The position numbers and the translations under genes were made by a program. This document shows positions 18,192-26,107 of a DNA stretch of 64,000 nucleotides, piece after piece. The notes beneath the pieces were generated by a model. The model was not told where the DNA came from. It did not search any database and saw only the letters and a list, made by a program, of their open reading frames with translations. This DNA is from Methanobacteriota archaeon (GTDB lineage Archaea; Halobacteriota; Methanomicrobia; Methanomicrobiales; Methanoculleaceae). How positions within the stretch are numbered: the stretch's first letter is position 1; every line of letters starts with the position of its first letter. The stretch lies in contig JAEWLJ010000013.1 of the NCBI GenBank assembly GCA_023393455.1, forward strand, positions 100,230 through 164,229. The letters are read 5' to 3'.

Positions 18192-18530
18192 TTACCGCCG
18201 GATCGCCCCGGCGATGACGCCGCCGATCAGGGAGAGAAGGCCCTGGTAGACGAACGCCGCCACGATGATGACGAGCGACGTCCCGAGGCCCGTGATGAAA
18301 CCGAACGCCCCGAGGAGAACCGTGCCGCCGACGATGAGCAGCACCGCGACGACGATGGCACCGAGGATGCCGGCAAACAGCCCGGCCTTTGCACCGTTTC
18401 CGATCCCGCCCCGGACCATCCACCCGGCGACGAACCCGCCGACGAGCGGGCCGATGACCGGCAGCAGGAAGCCGAGAACAAGCCCCACGAGCCATCCGAC
18501 GATGACGCCGGTCCAGAAGTTATCCGCCAT
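18192..18530 (-). CDS. DUF5518-like small membrane protein (paralogue)
   Basis: A 112-residue membrane protein starting MADNFWTGVIVGWLVG, with repeated glycine-rich hydrophobic helices and a basic end (AGAIRR). It shares length, helix pattern and the GGFVAGWMVRGG-type glycine motif with its downstream neighbour, pointing to tandem duplication. No catalytic residue stands out. Confidence 0.7.
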   Translation of the reverse strand: MADNFWTGVIVGWLVGLVLGFLLPVIGPLVGGFVAGWMVRGGIGNGAKAGLFAGILGAIVVAVLLIVGGTVLLGAFGFITGLGTSLVIIVAAFVYQGLLSLIGGVIAGAIRR

Positions 18531-18592
18531 ATTTATCCATCACCGCCGGGGATTCGGAGACGTAGTATATATGAGTTGGGGTTGGGGGCCGG

Positions 18593-19531
18593 TCACGGCC
18601 GGATCCGGGTTCCCGCCCGTCCCGAAAGCGCCCGGAAAGCACCCTCGAGCGGCGCAATGGTCGCCCGCTCCCCGCCGGCTTCGAGGAACTTGAGAGCCGC
18701 CTTGATCTTCGGCCCCATCGTCCCGGGAGGAAAATGCCCCGCCGCGAGGTGATCCCGCGCTTCGCTGGCCGTCATCTCGTCGATCTCCTGCTGGTCCGGC
18801 AACCCGTAGTTCAGGGCCACACGCTCGACATCGGTCAGGATCAGGAGGTCATTGGCACCGACGAGCCGGGCAAGGAGGGCTGCGGTGAGATCCTTGTCCA
18901 CGACCGCCTCGACGCCCCTGAGGGCGCCTTTGCCGTCCGCGACCACCGGAACCCCTCCCCCGCCTGCGGCGATCACGATCGTCCCGGTGGAGAAGAGGCG
19001 GGCGATCGCCCGCTCCTCCACGAGGGCAACCGGGCGCGGGGAGGGGACAACCCTCCGGTAGCCCCGCCCCGGTATCTCGACCATTCGCCAGCCCTTCTCC
19101 TCCTGGAGCATCTTCGCCTGCGCCGGGGCGTAGAACGGGCCGATGGGTTTTTCAGGGTTCGTAAACGCCGGATCGTCGCCGTCGACCCGGGTCTGGGTGA
19201 GCACCGTCGCGACCGGGCGGTCGATCCCGGCCTCCCGGAGCGCCTCCCCGAGCGACTGCTGGAGCATGTAGCCGATCATCCCCTGGCTCTCCGCCCCACA
19301 GATGTCGAGCGGCATCGGCGGGAGGGTCTCCTTCGCGAGCTCGTTCTTGAGGAGGATGTCCCCCACCTGCGGCCCGTTCCCGTGGGTGACGGCAACGGCG
19401 CAGCCTTCGCCTGCGATCATTGCGATCTGCCGCGATGCCTTCTGCACGTTCGCGAGCTGCTGCTCGGCCGTCCCCGCCTCCCGGTGCTGCAGGATGGCAT
19501 TGCCGCCGAGCGCGATCACAACTGCCCTCAT
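18593..19531 (-). CDS. arcC: Carbamate kinase
   Basis: Interconverts carbamoyl phosphate plus ADP with carbamate plus ATP. The 312-residue amino-acid-kinase fold protein has VIALGGNAIL at the start, THGNGPQVGDI, AAGGGGVPV and NDLLILTDVERV. It starts four bases after the arginine deiminase stop, so the two are one operon. Together they make two of the three steps of the arginine deiminase pathway. The ornithine carbamoyltransferase needed between them is not in the window. Confidence 0.94.
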   Translation of the reverse strand: MRAVVIALGGNAILQHREAGTAEQQLANVQKASRQIAMIAGEGCAVAVTHGNGPQVGDILLKNELAKETLPPMPLDICGAESQGMIGYMLQQSLGEALREAGIDRPVATVLTQTRVDGDDPAFTNPEKPIGPFYAPAQAKMLQEEKGWRMVEIPGRGYRRVVPSPRPVALVEERAIARLFSTGTIVIAAGGGGVPVVADGKGALRGVEAVVDKDLTAALLARLVGANDLLILTDVERVALNYGLPDQQEIDEMTASEARDHLAAGHFPPGTMGPKIKAALKFLEAGGERATIAPLEGAFRALSGRAGTRIRP

Positions 19532-19535
19532 CGCA

Positions 19536-20834
19536 TCACCCCCGCTCCAGTGCGCAGGTCATACAGTGGGGGCCGCCGTAGCCCCCCGTCAAGTTCTCGA
19601 GGTGCAACGAGCAGACCTCGATGCCGTGCCGGGAGAACTCCGGCTTCTTCGGGAAGATGCACCCTTCGCTTTGTATCCGTCGGTAATCCTCCTCTGCGTG
19701 ATGTAACAGCCGCCCGTAGCGCTCCGGGTCGCGGGCGGCCTTCCGCTTGAGGTTCAGAAGCACCGTCCGCATCACCTCTTCCCCCTCCACCGCGAGGATG
19801 GTCCCGTCCCGGACACAGAGGACGTTCGCGGCGTAGGAGAGCTGCTCCAGGATCGAGAGATCGATCACGGAGAACCCCTTCGATCGGATGTAGTCATAGA
19901 GGGACGTCGTCTCGCCGGACGGCTCGTAACCCTCGTCCGACCGGCAGTAGACCTCGAGACGCGCCCTCCGCAGGAGCAGCTCCGAGCCGAGCACCACCCC
20001 GCTTCCCGCGACGTTGAAGTAGGTGTCGAGGTGCATATCGACCATCGGGTCGGGTCGGTCACCCGGGATGAGCGGGTGACCCGGCTGGAAAACGATCCCG
20101 ATCTCGTCGAACCCCGGGTCGAACCCGAAGAACTGCGATACCCCGTCACGGTTCGTCCGATCCCCGGTGCCGACGAGGGCGAACTCCCCCATCGGCATGA
20201 AGTCGCCGCCCTCGAACGTCCCCGGCTCCTCGATCGTCCCGATGATCGGGATGCCGAGGATATCCCAGAGGAACCGGGTGATCCCGGGCTCCCGGGCCCG
20301 CTGCTCTTTTGCTGGCCGGCCGAGGACGAGGCCGCGGGCGGTCGCCGCCTGCTGATCGCGCATGAAGTAGAGGTTTGCAAGCGGACTCTGTCCGAGGATA
20401 CGGACGTCCACCCCGTCGCCGACACCCCTCCCGCCCACGTCGATGATCGGATTCAGGAGCAGGAGGGTGAAGAAGTGGAGCGAGTCCAGGGAATCGGCGT
20501 TCTGCTCCATACTCCGCCGGGCTTCCGCCACTTCTTTCCCGCTGCCCCGGACGGTGACGGTCTCGTGCGCCCGATCGACGAGCCGCCGGCGCACCGCCGG
20601 GTCGTGATCGGCGGTATCGAGAACCGTCTCCTTGAGACGCAGCACCCGAACCCCGAACTCCTCCCCGAGCACGCGCTGGAGCGAGTCGTGCTCGCGCCGT
20701 GCCTCGTAGCGACTGAACGCCCGCTCGTAGAGCGCCGCATGCGGCTCAAGCAGCCCGAAGAACATCTCGATCCCCGGGCGGTGAACGGCCACCGTCCGGA
20801 GACGGTCCCATTCCGCCCGCACCCCCGCCGCCAT
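19536..20834 (-). CDS. arcA: Arginine deiminase
   Basis: Hydrolyses arginine to citrulline and ammonia. The 432-residue protein has the guanidino-group-modifying enzyme signatures FEGGDFMP, the catalytic histidine in DMHLDTYF and the nucleophilic cysteine in GGPHCMTC near the C-terminus. The ATG at 20834 has GAGAGGTG upstream. A longer open frame from 21173 runs through the neighbouring small membrane gene in another frame and is not used. The gene precedes arcC by four bases. Confidence 0.92.
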   Translation of the reverse strand: MAAGVRAEWDRLRTVAVHRPGIEMFFGLLEPHAALYERAFSRYEARREHDSLQRVLGEEFGVRVLRLKETVLDTADHDPAVRRRLVDRAHETVTVRGSGKEVAEARRSMEQNADSLDSLHFFTLLLLNPIIDVGGRGVGDGVDVRILGQSPLANLYFMRDQQAATARGLVLGRPAKEQRAREPGITRFLWDILGIPIIGTIEEPGTFEGGDFMPMGEFALVGTGDRTNRDGVSQFFGFDPGFDEIGIVFQPGHPLIPGDRPDPMVDMHLDTYFNVAGSGVVLGSELLLRRARLEVYCRSDEGYEPSGETTSLYDYIRSKGFSVIDLSILEQLSYAANVLCVRDGTILAVEGEEVMRTVLLNLKRKAARDPERYGRLLHHAEEDYRRIQSEGCIFPKKPEFSRHGIEVCSLHLENLTGGYGGPHCMTCALERG

Positions 20835-20839
20835 CCGGT

Positions 20840-21004
20840 TCACCTCTCGTTCCGGGGACCGGCGAAGAAGTATGCGATCATCACTCCGACCGCCGTCGCT
20901 ACCGCGAATACCCAGTTCACCCGGCCGCCGAGGGTGAAACTGATTCCCGCAAAGATGATGAACGCTAAGATGCCGTAGAGAAGGAGTTTTACGTATCGCT
21001 GCAT
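20840..21004 (-). CDS. Small two-helix membrane protein upstream of arcA
   Basis: A 54-residue protein, MQRYVKLLLYGILAF onward, with two hydrophobic helices separated by LGGRVNW and a charged end AGPRNER. Its stop lies six bases before the arcA start, so it is probably the first gene of the arc operon. No family recognised. It could be a small subunit or regulator linked to arginine or ornithine transport, which is only inference from position. Confidence 0.6.
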   Translation of the reverse strand: MQRYVKLLLYGILAFIIFAGISFTLGGRVNWVFAVATAVGVMIAYFFAGPRNER

Positions 21005-21213
21005 TAGAGGAAATTTTTCTCCCGGAGAGAGGATAAACCTGTCGTAAGCCGGAGTTTGAATCCGGGATCCGGAAAACAAGGAAGGAGACAGGATTTTTGA
21101 CGTTGGGAGCGTCTGCGTCCCGCCGGCAGGAGAACCAGACCAAAACAATTATCATTCGGTGAAACGATCCCACACTTGAACCAGTGCTTTATCCAGCGCA
21201 CGGAGGTGTCTCC

Positions 21214-21414
21214 ATGAGGATCAGACCGTATAAACCCCCCATCTCGACGACCGCGAAACCATTTCGGGTAGTGCGGCGACTGCACCGCAATCCGACCTAC
21301 ACCCCGTTCAGGATCGGCCCGGTGGCGAACGCCGTCGTCCTCGCGGCCCTCTCGGCAACGTCCTCCATGTCGGGGCTGACTCTTGGGGCCTGTATGCGTC
21401 TCATGGGGCTGTGA
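21214..21414 (+). CDS. Possible small protein, unknown
   Basis: An open frame of 66 residues, MRIRPYKPPISTTAKPF onward, follows GGAGGTG at near-ideal spacing (six bases). The product is basic at the start with a weakly hydrophobic second half. No homologue is recognised and the codon pattern is not convincing. It lies in an otherwise gene-free stretch (21005-21447) between a divergent operon and a convergent gene. Confidence 0.3.
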   Translation: MRIRPYKPPISTTAKPFRVVRRLHRNPTYTPFRIGPVANAVVLAALSATSSMSGLTLGACMRLMGL

Positions 21415-21447
21415 GAACTCATCGCCAACGCTTTTTTGTTGAGTCCG

Positions 21448-21942
21448 TCACAGCCGGAGGAAGTCCATCACCCCGAACCCGAACCGGACCATCCCCGTCC
21501 GCAGCGTGCCGACGGGGTTGTTCCCCTCGGCCGTGGCCGTGCCGTGTCGCATCGCCGCACGGAAGGTCTCGAGCGGCCTCTCAGAGACCATGACCTCCTC
21601 CACCGTCGCGGCGTCGGCGGTCACCGTGACGATCGGGTCCGGGCAGCCCTTCGCGTCGAACTGGACGACCTTTCTGTCGTGAAACGTGATCCCGATGACC
21701 AGCACGCCGTCGGGGGACGTGACGTAGAGATTGACCTCCTCGTTCGCAAACGGCCCGGTCGCCCAGCCCGGCAGCCGGTCGGCGTACTCGTTGTAGGTCA
21801 GGGTATACTCCCGCATCGCAAAGAAGAGTTTCACCTCCGCCGGGGTCAGGTCGGCGTTCTCGACAACGAGTGCCCCCGCAGGCGCGGTGAGAACCAGCGC
21901 CGCGAGGAGGAGGGCGAGGAACCGCATGGGGCGCGGGGTCAC
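21448..21942 (-). CDS. Secreted small protein, weakly SCP2-like
   Basis: A 164-residue protein with a signal peptide (RPMRFLALLLAALVL then TAPAGA, cleavage near residue 25). The mature part contains FHDRKVVQFDAKG and an end, FRAAMRHGTATAEGNNPVG, that recalls the sterol-carrier SCP2 fold. The GTG at 21942 is six bases after GGAGGG and is preferred to the ATG at 21927, which has no ribosome-binding site. Function unknown; it may bind a hydrophobic ligand outside the cell. Confidence 0.6.
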   Translation of the reverse strand: MTPRPMRFLALLLAALVLTAPAGALVVENADLTPAEVKLFFAMREYTLTYNEYADRLPGWATGPFANEEVNLYVTSPDGVLVIGITFHDRKVVQFDAKGCPDPIVTVTADAATVEEVMVSERPLETFRAAMRHGTATAEGNNPVGTLRTGMVRFGFGVMDFLRL

Positions 21943-22276
21943 CGAGATCCCTCCGCCCGCTCTCCGCGCTCCGGTGCGCCGGCCCCCAGAGCGATGCTCT
22001 GCGTGGAGCAAGCCCGCTCACCGCTTCTCCGGGTCAGCAAACTGCTGCCGAACATGCTATTCCCGAGAAGGGGATGGCCGATTCTGGTATTTCAGGATAT
22101 CCATATGATCCGGCTGCCGAGAGGGTGCCCGGGTGCATTAGCCGCCCCGACCGAGACCCCGAAGAGATCGCAGGCAGGGGCCCGGGTTCACGCGCGGGCT
22201 GTTGCAGCGGGGAGGGAAAAGGAGATATGACGGCACCGTATATGAGGTTCAAAAGCGCGGAGACGGACGGTAACCG
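21943..22276. other. Gene-free stretch, 334 bases
   Basis: This region separates a minus-strand secreted-protein gene from the ABC transporter genes on the plus strand and must hold both promoters. The Shine-Dalgarno region of the secreted protein lies at its left edge. No RNA gene or repeat is recognised. Confidence 0.5.
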
Positions 22277-23230
22277 ATGGAAGGAGACGATATCATCGAG
22301 GTGCGAGACCTCGAACACCTGTTCGGCGACTTCGCGGCGGTTCGCGGCATCAGTTTCACGGTCAGGAGAGGCGAGATCTTCTCCTTCCTCGGCCCGAACG
22401 GTGCGGGGAAGAGCACCACCATCAACGTCCTGACGACCCTCCTCCCTCTTCAGAAAGGCAGGGTACACGTGGCCGGATACGACGTCGCACGAGAGGCCGG
22501 AAAGGTCAGGAGTGTGATCGGCATCGTCTTCCAGGACGACGTGCTCGACCGGGATCTCACCGTCCAGGAGACGATGGAGTTTCACGGCCGGCTCTACAGC
22601 ATCCCCCGCGACGAGCGGCGGCGGCGGATCGACGACCTGCTCCGGGTCGTCGAACTTGAGTCCAAACGGGACGAGCGGACGAAGAACCTCTCCGGCGGGA
22701 TGAAACGGCGGCTCCAGATCGCTCGCGGCCTGATGACCCGGCCGGAGGTCCTCTTCCTGGACGAGCCGACGCAGGGGCTCGACCCCCAGACCAGGATGCG
22801 GATCTGGGAGTACATCCGGGAAGTGAACGGGGCCGGGACGACGATATTCCTGACGACCCACTACATGGAGGAGGCCGACCTCCTCTCCGACCGGATCAGC
22901 ATCATCGACGGCGGGAAGATCATCGTCTCCGGCACCCCGGAGGAACTGAAGAACACCCTCGGCGAGGACGTCGTCTACCTGGAGACCGGGGACGACAGAA
23001 GGGTCAGGGATGCCCTCTCGGGGATCGAGGAGATCCGGTCGGTCACAAATTCGACCCGCGGTCTCTCGATCGCGATCTCCGCCGACGGAAGCCAATGCAT
23101 CCCAAAAATAATCGATGCGGTGCGCAGCGCCGGGATCGGGATATCGAGCGTGAACCTGAAGAAACCGACGATGGACGACGTCTTCATCCACTACACCGGA
23201 AGGGAACTGCGCGATGATACGGGGGCGTGA
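22277..23230 (+). CDS. ABC transporter ATP-binding protein (DrrA/NatA-like)
   Basis: A 317-residue ATPase of an ABC-2 export system. It has Walker A GPNGAGKST, Q-loop FQDDV, signature LSGGMKRRLQIAR, Walker B VLFLDEPTQGLD and switch histidine TTHYMEE, then a C-terminal domain of about 90 residues typical of DrrA-type proteins for drug or lipid export. Its end overlaps the permease gene by 17 bases. Confidence 0.93.
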   Translation: MEGDDIIEVRDLEHLFGDFAAVRGISFTVRRGEIFSFLGPNGAGKSTTINVLTTLLPLQKGRVHVAGYDVAREAGKVRSVIGIVFQDDVLDRDLTVQETMEFHGRLYSIPRDERRRRIDDLLRVVELESKRDERTKNLSGGMKRRLQIARGLMTRPEVLFLDEPTQGLDPQTRMRIWEYIREVNGAGTTIFLTTHYMEEADLLSDRISIIDGGKIIVSGTPEELKNTLGEDVVYLETGDDRRVRDALSGIEEIRSVTNSTRGLSIAISADGSQCIPKIIDAVRSAGIGISSVNLKKPTMDDVFIHYTGRELRDDTGA

Positions 23231-24071
23231 ACGGGTGGCATGGGAGTTCCTTACCGTCTACTGGCGGGAGATGATCCGGTTCGTCAGGTTCAGGGCGCAG
23301 CTCTTCTCGTCGCTCCTGCAGCCGGCGCTCTGGATGGCGTTCTTCGGCGTCGCGATGTCCTCGAACCTCGACCGGTTCGCCTCCGCCATCCCGGCGCCCC
23401 CCGGCGTCATCCCCCTCGACTACCTCACCTTCATGGCCGCAGGGGTGATCGCGATGACGACCCTCTTCACGAGTCTCTTCGGCGGGATGAGCCTCCTCTT
23501 CGATAAGAACTGGGGGCTGATGCGGGAGATGCTCGCGAGCCCCATGCCCCGGACGCACATCATGTTCGGGGTCAGCCTCTCGGGGATGACGAAGTCGTTC
23601 ATCCAGGTCTCCATCATCATGGCCTTCGGCCTCCTCCTCGGGGTGCAGTTCTTCCCGGGGTACTCGGCCACCCGGATCGTCCTCTCGATCCTCGGCATAT
23701 TCGCCTTCGTCGCCGTCTTCTCGCTCGGGTTCCTCCTCTTCTCCTCCGCCATCTCGATGCGCCTCGAGAGCCCCGAAGGGCTGCAGGGGATCATGACGCT
23801 CCTCACCCTGCCGCTCTTCTTCGTCTCGAACGCCCTCTACCCGATCCAGGCGTTCCCGCCGCTCCTGCAGGCGCTCTCGGTCTATAACCCCCTGACCCAC
23901 CTGGTCAACGGGATCCGCTACTTCGCCCTCGGAAGCGACTTCTTCGCCGTCGGCGCCCACTACACCTCCACCACGGCCGACGTCCTCGGATCGTTCGCGT
24001 ACCTGGCTGTCTTTGCGGCGGTGATGTATCTCCTTGCCCGCTGGACGTTTGAGAAGGCGGTTGTGACATAG
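23214..24071 (+). CDS. ABC-2 type permease
   Basis: A 285-residue membrane protein with about six helices in the ABC-2 permease pattern, including the NPLTHLVNGIRYF segment before the last helices. It partners the overlapping ATPase at 22277. The pair could export a lipid, antibiotic or polysaccharide; substrate cannot be told. The lipoprotein gene follows 26 bases later and may belong to the same operon. Confidence 0.9.
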   Translation: MIRGRERVAWEFLTVYWREMIRFVRFRAQLFSSLLQPALWMAFFGVAMSSNLDRFASAIPAPPGVIPLDYLTFMAAGVIAMTTLFTSLFGGMSLLFDKNWGLMREMLASPMPRTHIMFGVSLSGMTKSFIQVSIIMAFGLLLGVQFFPGYSATRIVLSILGIFAFVAVFSLGFLLFSSAISMRLESPEGLQGIMTLLTLPLFFVSNALYPIQAFPPLLQALSVYNPLTHLVNGIRYFALGSDFFAVGAHYTSTTADVLGSFAYLAVFAAVMYLLARWTFEKAVVT

Positions 24072-24097
24072 GGATAATCTCCCGTGAAGCCGAGTGG

Positions 24098-24964
24098 ATG
24101 ACCATGCAGCGAACCGTCTACGCGGTGCTGGCCCTCGCCGTCGTCCTCTCCGGGTGCGTCGGGGTGCCGGGCCCCGAGACAACGGAGGAGTTCAACCGGA
24201 CGGTCACGGTGGCGCCGGAGAGCGGCATCGTCGTGATCAACCGGGACGGGAACGTGGACGTGAGCGTCCGGGAGGGGGGGACCGTCGCCGTCCATGCGGT
24301 CAAACGGTCCATCTACGGCCAGGGGGAACTCGACAGGGTCCGGATCGAGGTGACGGAGGGCGATCCTCTCCGGATAGAGACGGTGCACGACGGGGTGAAC
24401 CCGCGGGCGAGCGTTGACTATACGATAGAGGTACCCGCCACCGTTCTCCTGCAGAGGGTCGAGAGTTCGAACGGCGGGATCGATCTCGCAGGGGTGCGGG
24501 TGAACGGGACAGATCTCAGGACATCGAACGGCCCCATACGGGTCGGCGGCGCTCCCGGCGGGGATATCACGGCAGCCACCTCGAACGGGCCGATCGAGGT
24601 CCGGGGTCTTGCGGGCTACGTCACCGCAATGACCAGCAACGGCGGGATCACGGTGGAGGACTCCGGGGGGGTTCTCGGGTTGCAGACCTCGAACGGCCCT
24701 ATCTTGGCCGATATCCCTGCTGTCCGGGGCGACACGGTGATCACCACCTCAAACGGCCGGATAACGCTCTGGTTCGCGGGGGACCTCGACATTCGGGTGG
24801 TCGCCACCACCTCAAACGGCAGGGTTACGGCAGACGATCTCCCGCTCCTGCTCGACGAGTCGTCCGGGACCCGGATAGCGGGCACGCTCGGTAGCGGGGG
24901 GCCGACGATCGCCGTCACCACCTCGAACGGGAACATCGGCCTTGAGGAACTCCGGTCCCCGTAA
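24098..24964 (+). CDS. Lipoprotein with eight S-N-G repeats (DUF4097-like adhesin fold)
   Basis: A 288-residue secreted protein with a signal peptide and lipobox LSGC (cysteine near residue 20). From about residue 120 it carries eight copies of [T/S]-S-N-G-x-[I/V] spaced 15-30 residues apart, each starting a strand, as in DUF4097 right-handed beta-helix proteins. It would be anchored on the outer face of the membrane. Position after an ABC-2 exporter suggests a shared envelope task. No catalytic residues are evident. Confidence 0.82.
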   Translation: MTMQRTVYAVLALAVVLSGCVGVPGPETTEEFNRTVTVAPESGIVVINRDGNVDVSVREGGTVAVHAVKRSIYGQGELDRVRIEVTEGDPLRIETVHDGVNPRASVDYTIEVPATVLLQRVESSNGGIDLAGVRVNGTDLRTSNGPIRVGGAPGGDITAATSNGPIEVRGLAGYVTAMTSNGGITVEDSGGVLGLQTSNGPILADIPAVRGDTVITTSNGRITLWFAGDLDIRVVATTSNGRVTADDLPLLLDESSGTRIAGTLGSGGPTIAVTTSNGNIGLEELRSP

Positions 24965-24966
24965 CC

Positions 24967-24972
24967 TTTTAT
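24967..24972 (+). promoter_or_regulatory. TATA-like element before the double CheW gene
   Basis: TTTTAT at 24967-24972 (within CCTTTTATCC) is about 30 bases before the ATG at 25000. It predicts a leaderless or nearly leaderless mRNA and argues against the in-frame GTG at 24979. Confidence 0.4.
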
Positions 24973-24999
24973 CCGCACGTGACCAACCATCGAACATCC

Positions 25000-25977
25000 A
25001 TGGACCGCCCGCACCTCCTGTATTTTACCGTCGAGGGGATACCCTGCGCTCTCCCGCTTGCCGATATCCGGCAGGTCGTCGGCATGGTGGAACTCCGGCC
25101 GGGGCCCGGCAAACGCCGCGGGGGAGCGGGAACGATGAACCTGCACGGCAGAACCGTCCCGGTCTACTCGCTCCGGAGCCTTCTCGGGCTCGCCGACCGC
25201 CCTCCTCTCCCCACCGACGTCCTCATCATCGCTTACCCCCCCGGCGAGTGCGTGGCCCTCTGGGCGGACGGAGTGCGCGGGGTGCAGGAGAGTCCGGTCG
25301 AACTTCCTCCCGGCGCCGCCACCCCTCCCGGCGCGCTGCTGACCGAAGAAGGGGTGATCGTCATCTACGATCTCGGCGCGTTCCTTGCAGCGGAAGAGAC
25401 CGCGCAGTACCCCCTCCCGCCCGGCACGGCCGAGACCGGGCGGCCGATATCGCCTCACGACGCCGAAAGGGCCGGCGCGATCCTCGCAGACCGGGCGCGG
25501 GCGGTTGCACGGGCAGAGGAGGGAGGACGTGAGACTCCGTTCTCGGAACTTCTCACATTCAGGCTCGCCGACCAGGAGTACGCCATCAAGACGCAGTACA
25601 TCCGCGAGGTCTTTATCATGCAGGAGGTCACCCCGGTTCCCGGAGTTCCCGACTTCATCGTCGGGATCTCTGCCGTCAGGGGCGAGATCATCTCCATCGT
25701 CGATCTCCGCGCACTCTTCTCGATCCCAGAGCAGGGCCTGACCGACCTCAACCGGGTCATCGTTCTCACCGACGGGACGGTGACGTTCGGAATCCTCGCA
25801 GACTACATCACGGACATCTACATCCGGCCGACCGACCCGTTCACCCCTGTAGAGCCCGGCACAACGCCTATCGAGCAACGTTACCTCCTGGGTGTCATAG
25901 ATGGAACGGTGATCGTCCTCGACGCGGCCGCGATCCTCGCCGACCCCGCGATGGTGATCGACCAGACGCGGAAATAA
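25000..25977 (+). CDS. Double CheW-domain adaptor protein
   Basis: A 325-residue protein with two CheW-like domains, about residues 5-130 and 175-315. The second is the clearer one (LTFRLADQEYAIKTQYIREV, PGVPDFIVGISAVRGEIISIVDLR). CheW proteins couple chemoreceptors to the kinase CheA. It precedes a chemoreceptor and a hybrid CheA, so it probably scaffolds their array. Double-CheW proteins are unusual; the linker (about 130-175) is Ala/Arg/Glu-rich. Confidence 0.88.
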   Translation: MDRPHLLYFTVEGIPCALPLADIRQVVGMVELRPGPGKRRGGAGTMNLHGRTVPVYSLRSLLGLADRPPLPTDVLIIAYPPGECVALWADGVRGVQESPVELPPGAATPPGALLTEEGVIVIYDLGAFLAAEETAQYPLPPGTAETGRPISPHDAERAGAILADRARAVARAEEGGRETPFSELLTFRLADQEYAIKTQYIREVFIMQEVTPVPGVPDFIVGISAVRGEIISIVDLRALFSIPEQGLTDLNRVIVLTDGTVTFGILADYITDIYIRPTDPFTPVEPGTTPIEQRYLLGVIDGTVIVLDAAAILADPAMVIDQTRK

Positions 25978-26040
25978 ACCGGAGATATACGCCCATTACG
26001 GGTAACGGAAGCCCTGGGGCGTCATTAACGGAACGGAACA

Positions 26041-26048
26041 TTATTTAA
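26041..26048 (+). promoter_or_regulatory. TATA box upstream of the chemoreceptor gene
   Basis: TTATTTAA at 26041-26048 places the transcription start near 26070. The likely GTG start at 26108 then has a short leader containing CGGGAG. A GTG at 26057 would lie before the transcript begins. Confidence 0.45.
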
Positions 26049-26107
26049 CCCCGGATGTGCATCACTCTATTAAGTCGTCGTATAATAGCGAGTGGAACGG
26101 GAGTAAC

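Noticed and set aside
20835..21173. 113-residue N-terminal extension of arginine deiminase
   Set aside because: It overlaps the small membrane protein gene in another frame and has no similarity to the family. The ATG at 20834 has a good ribosome-binding site.
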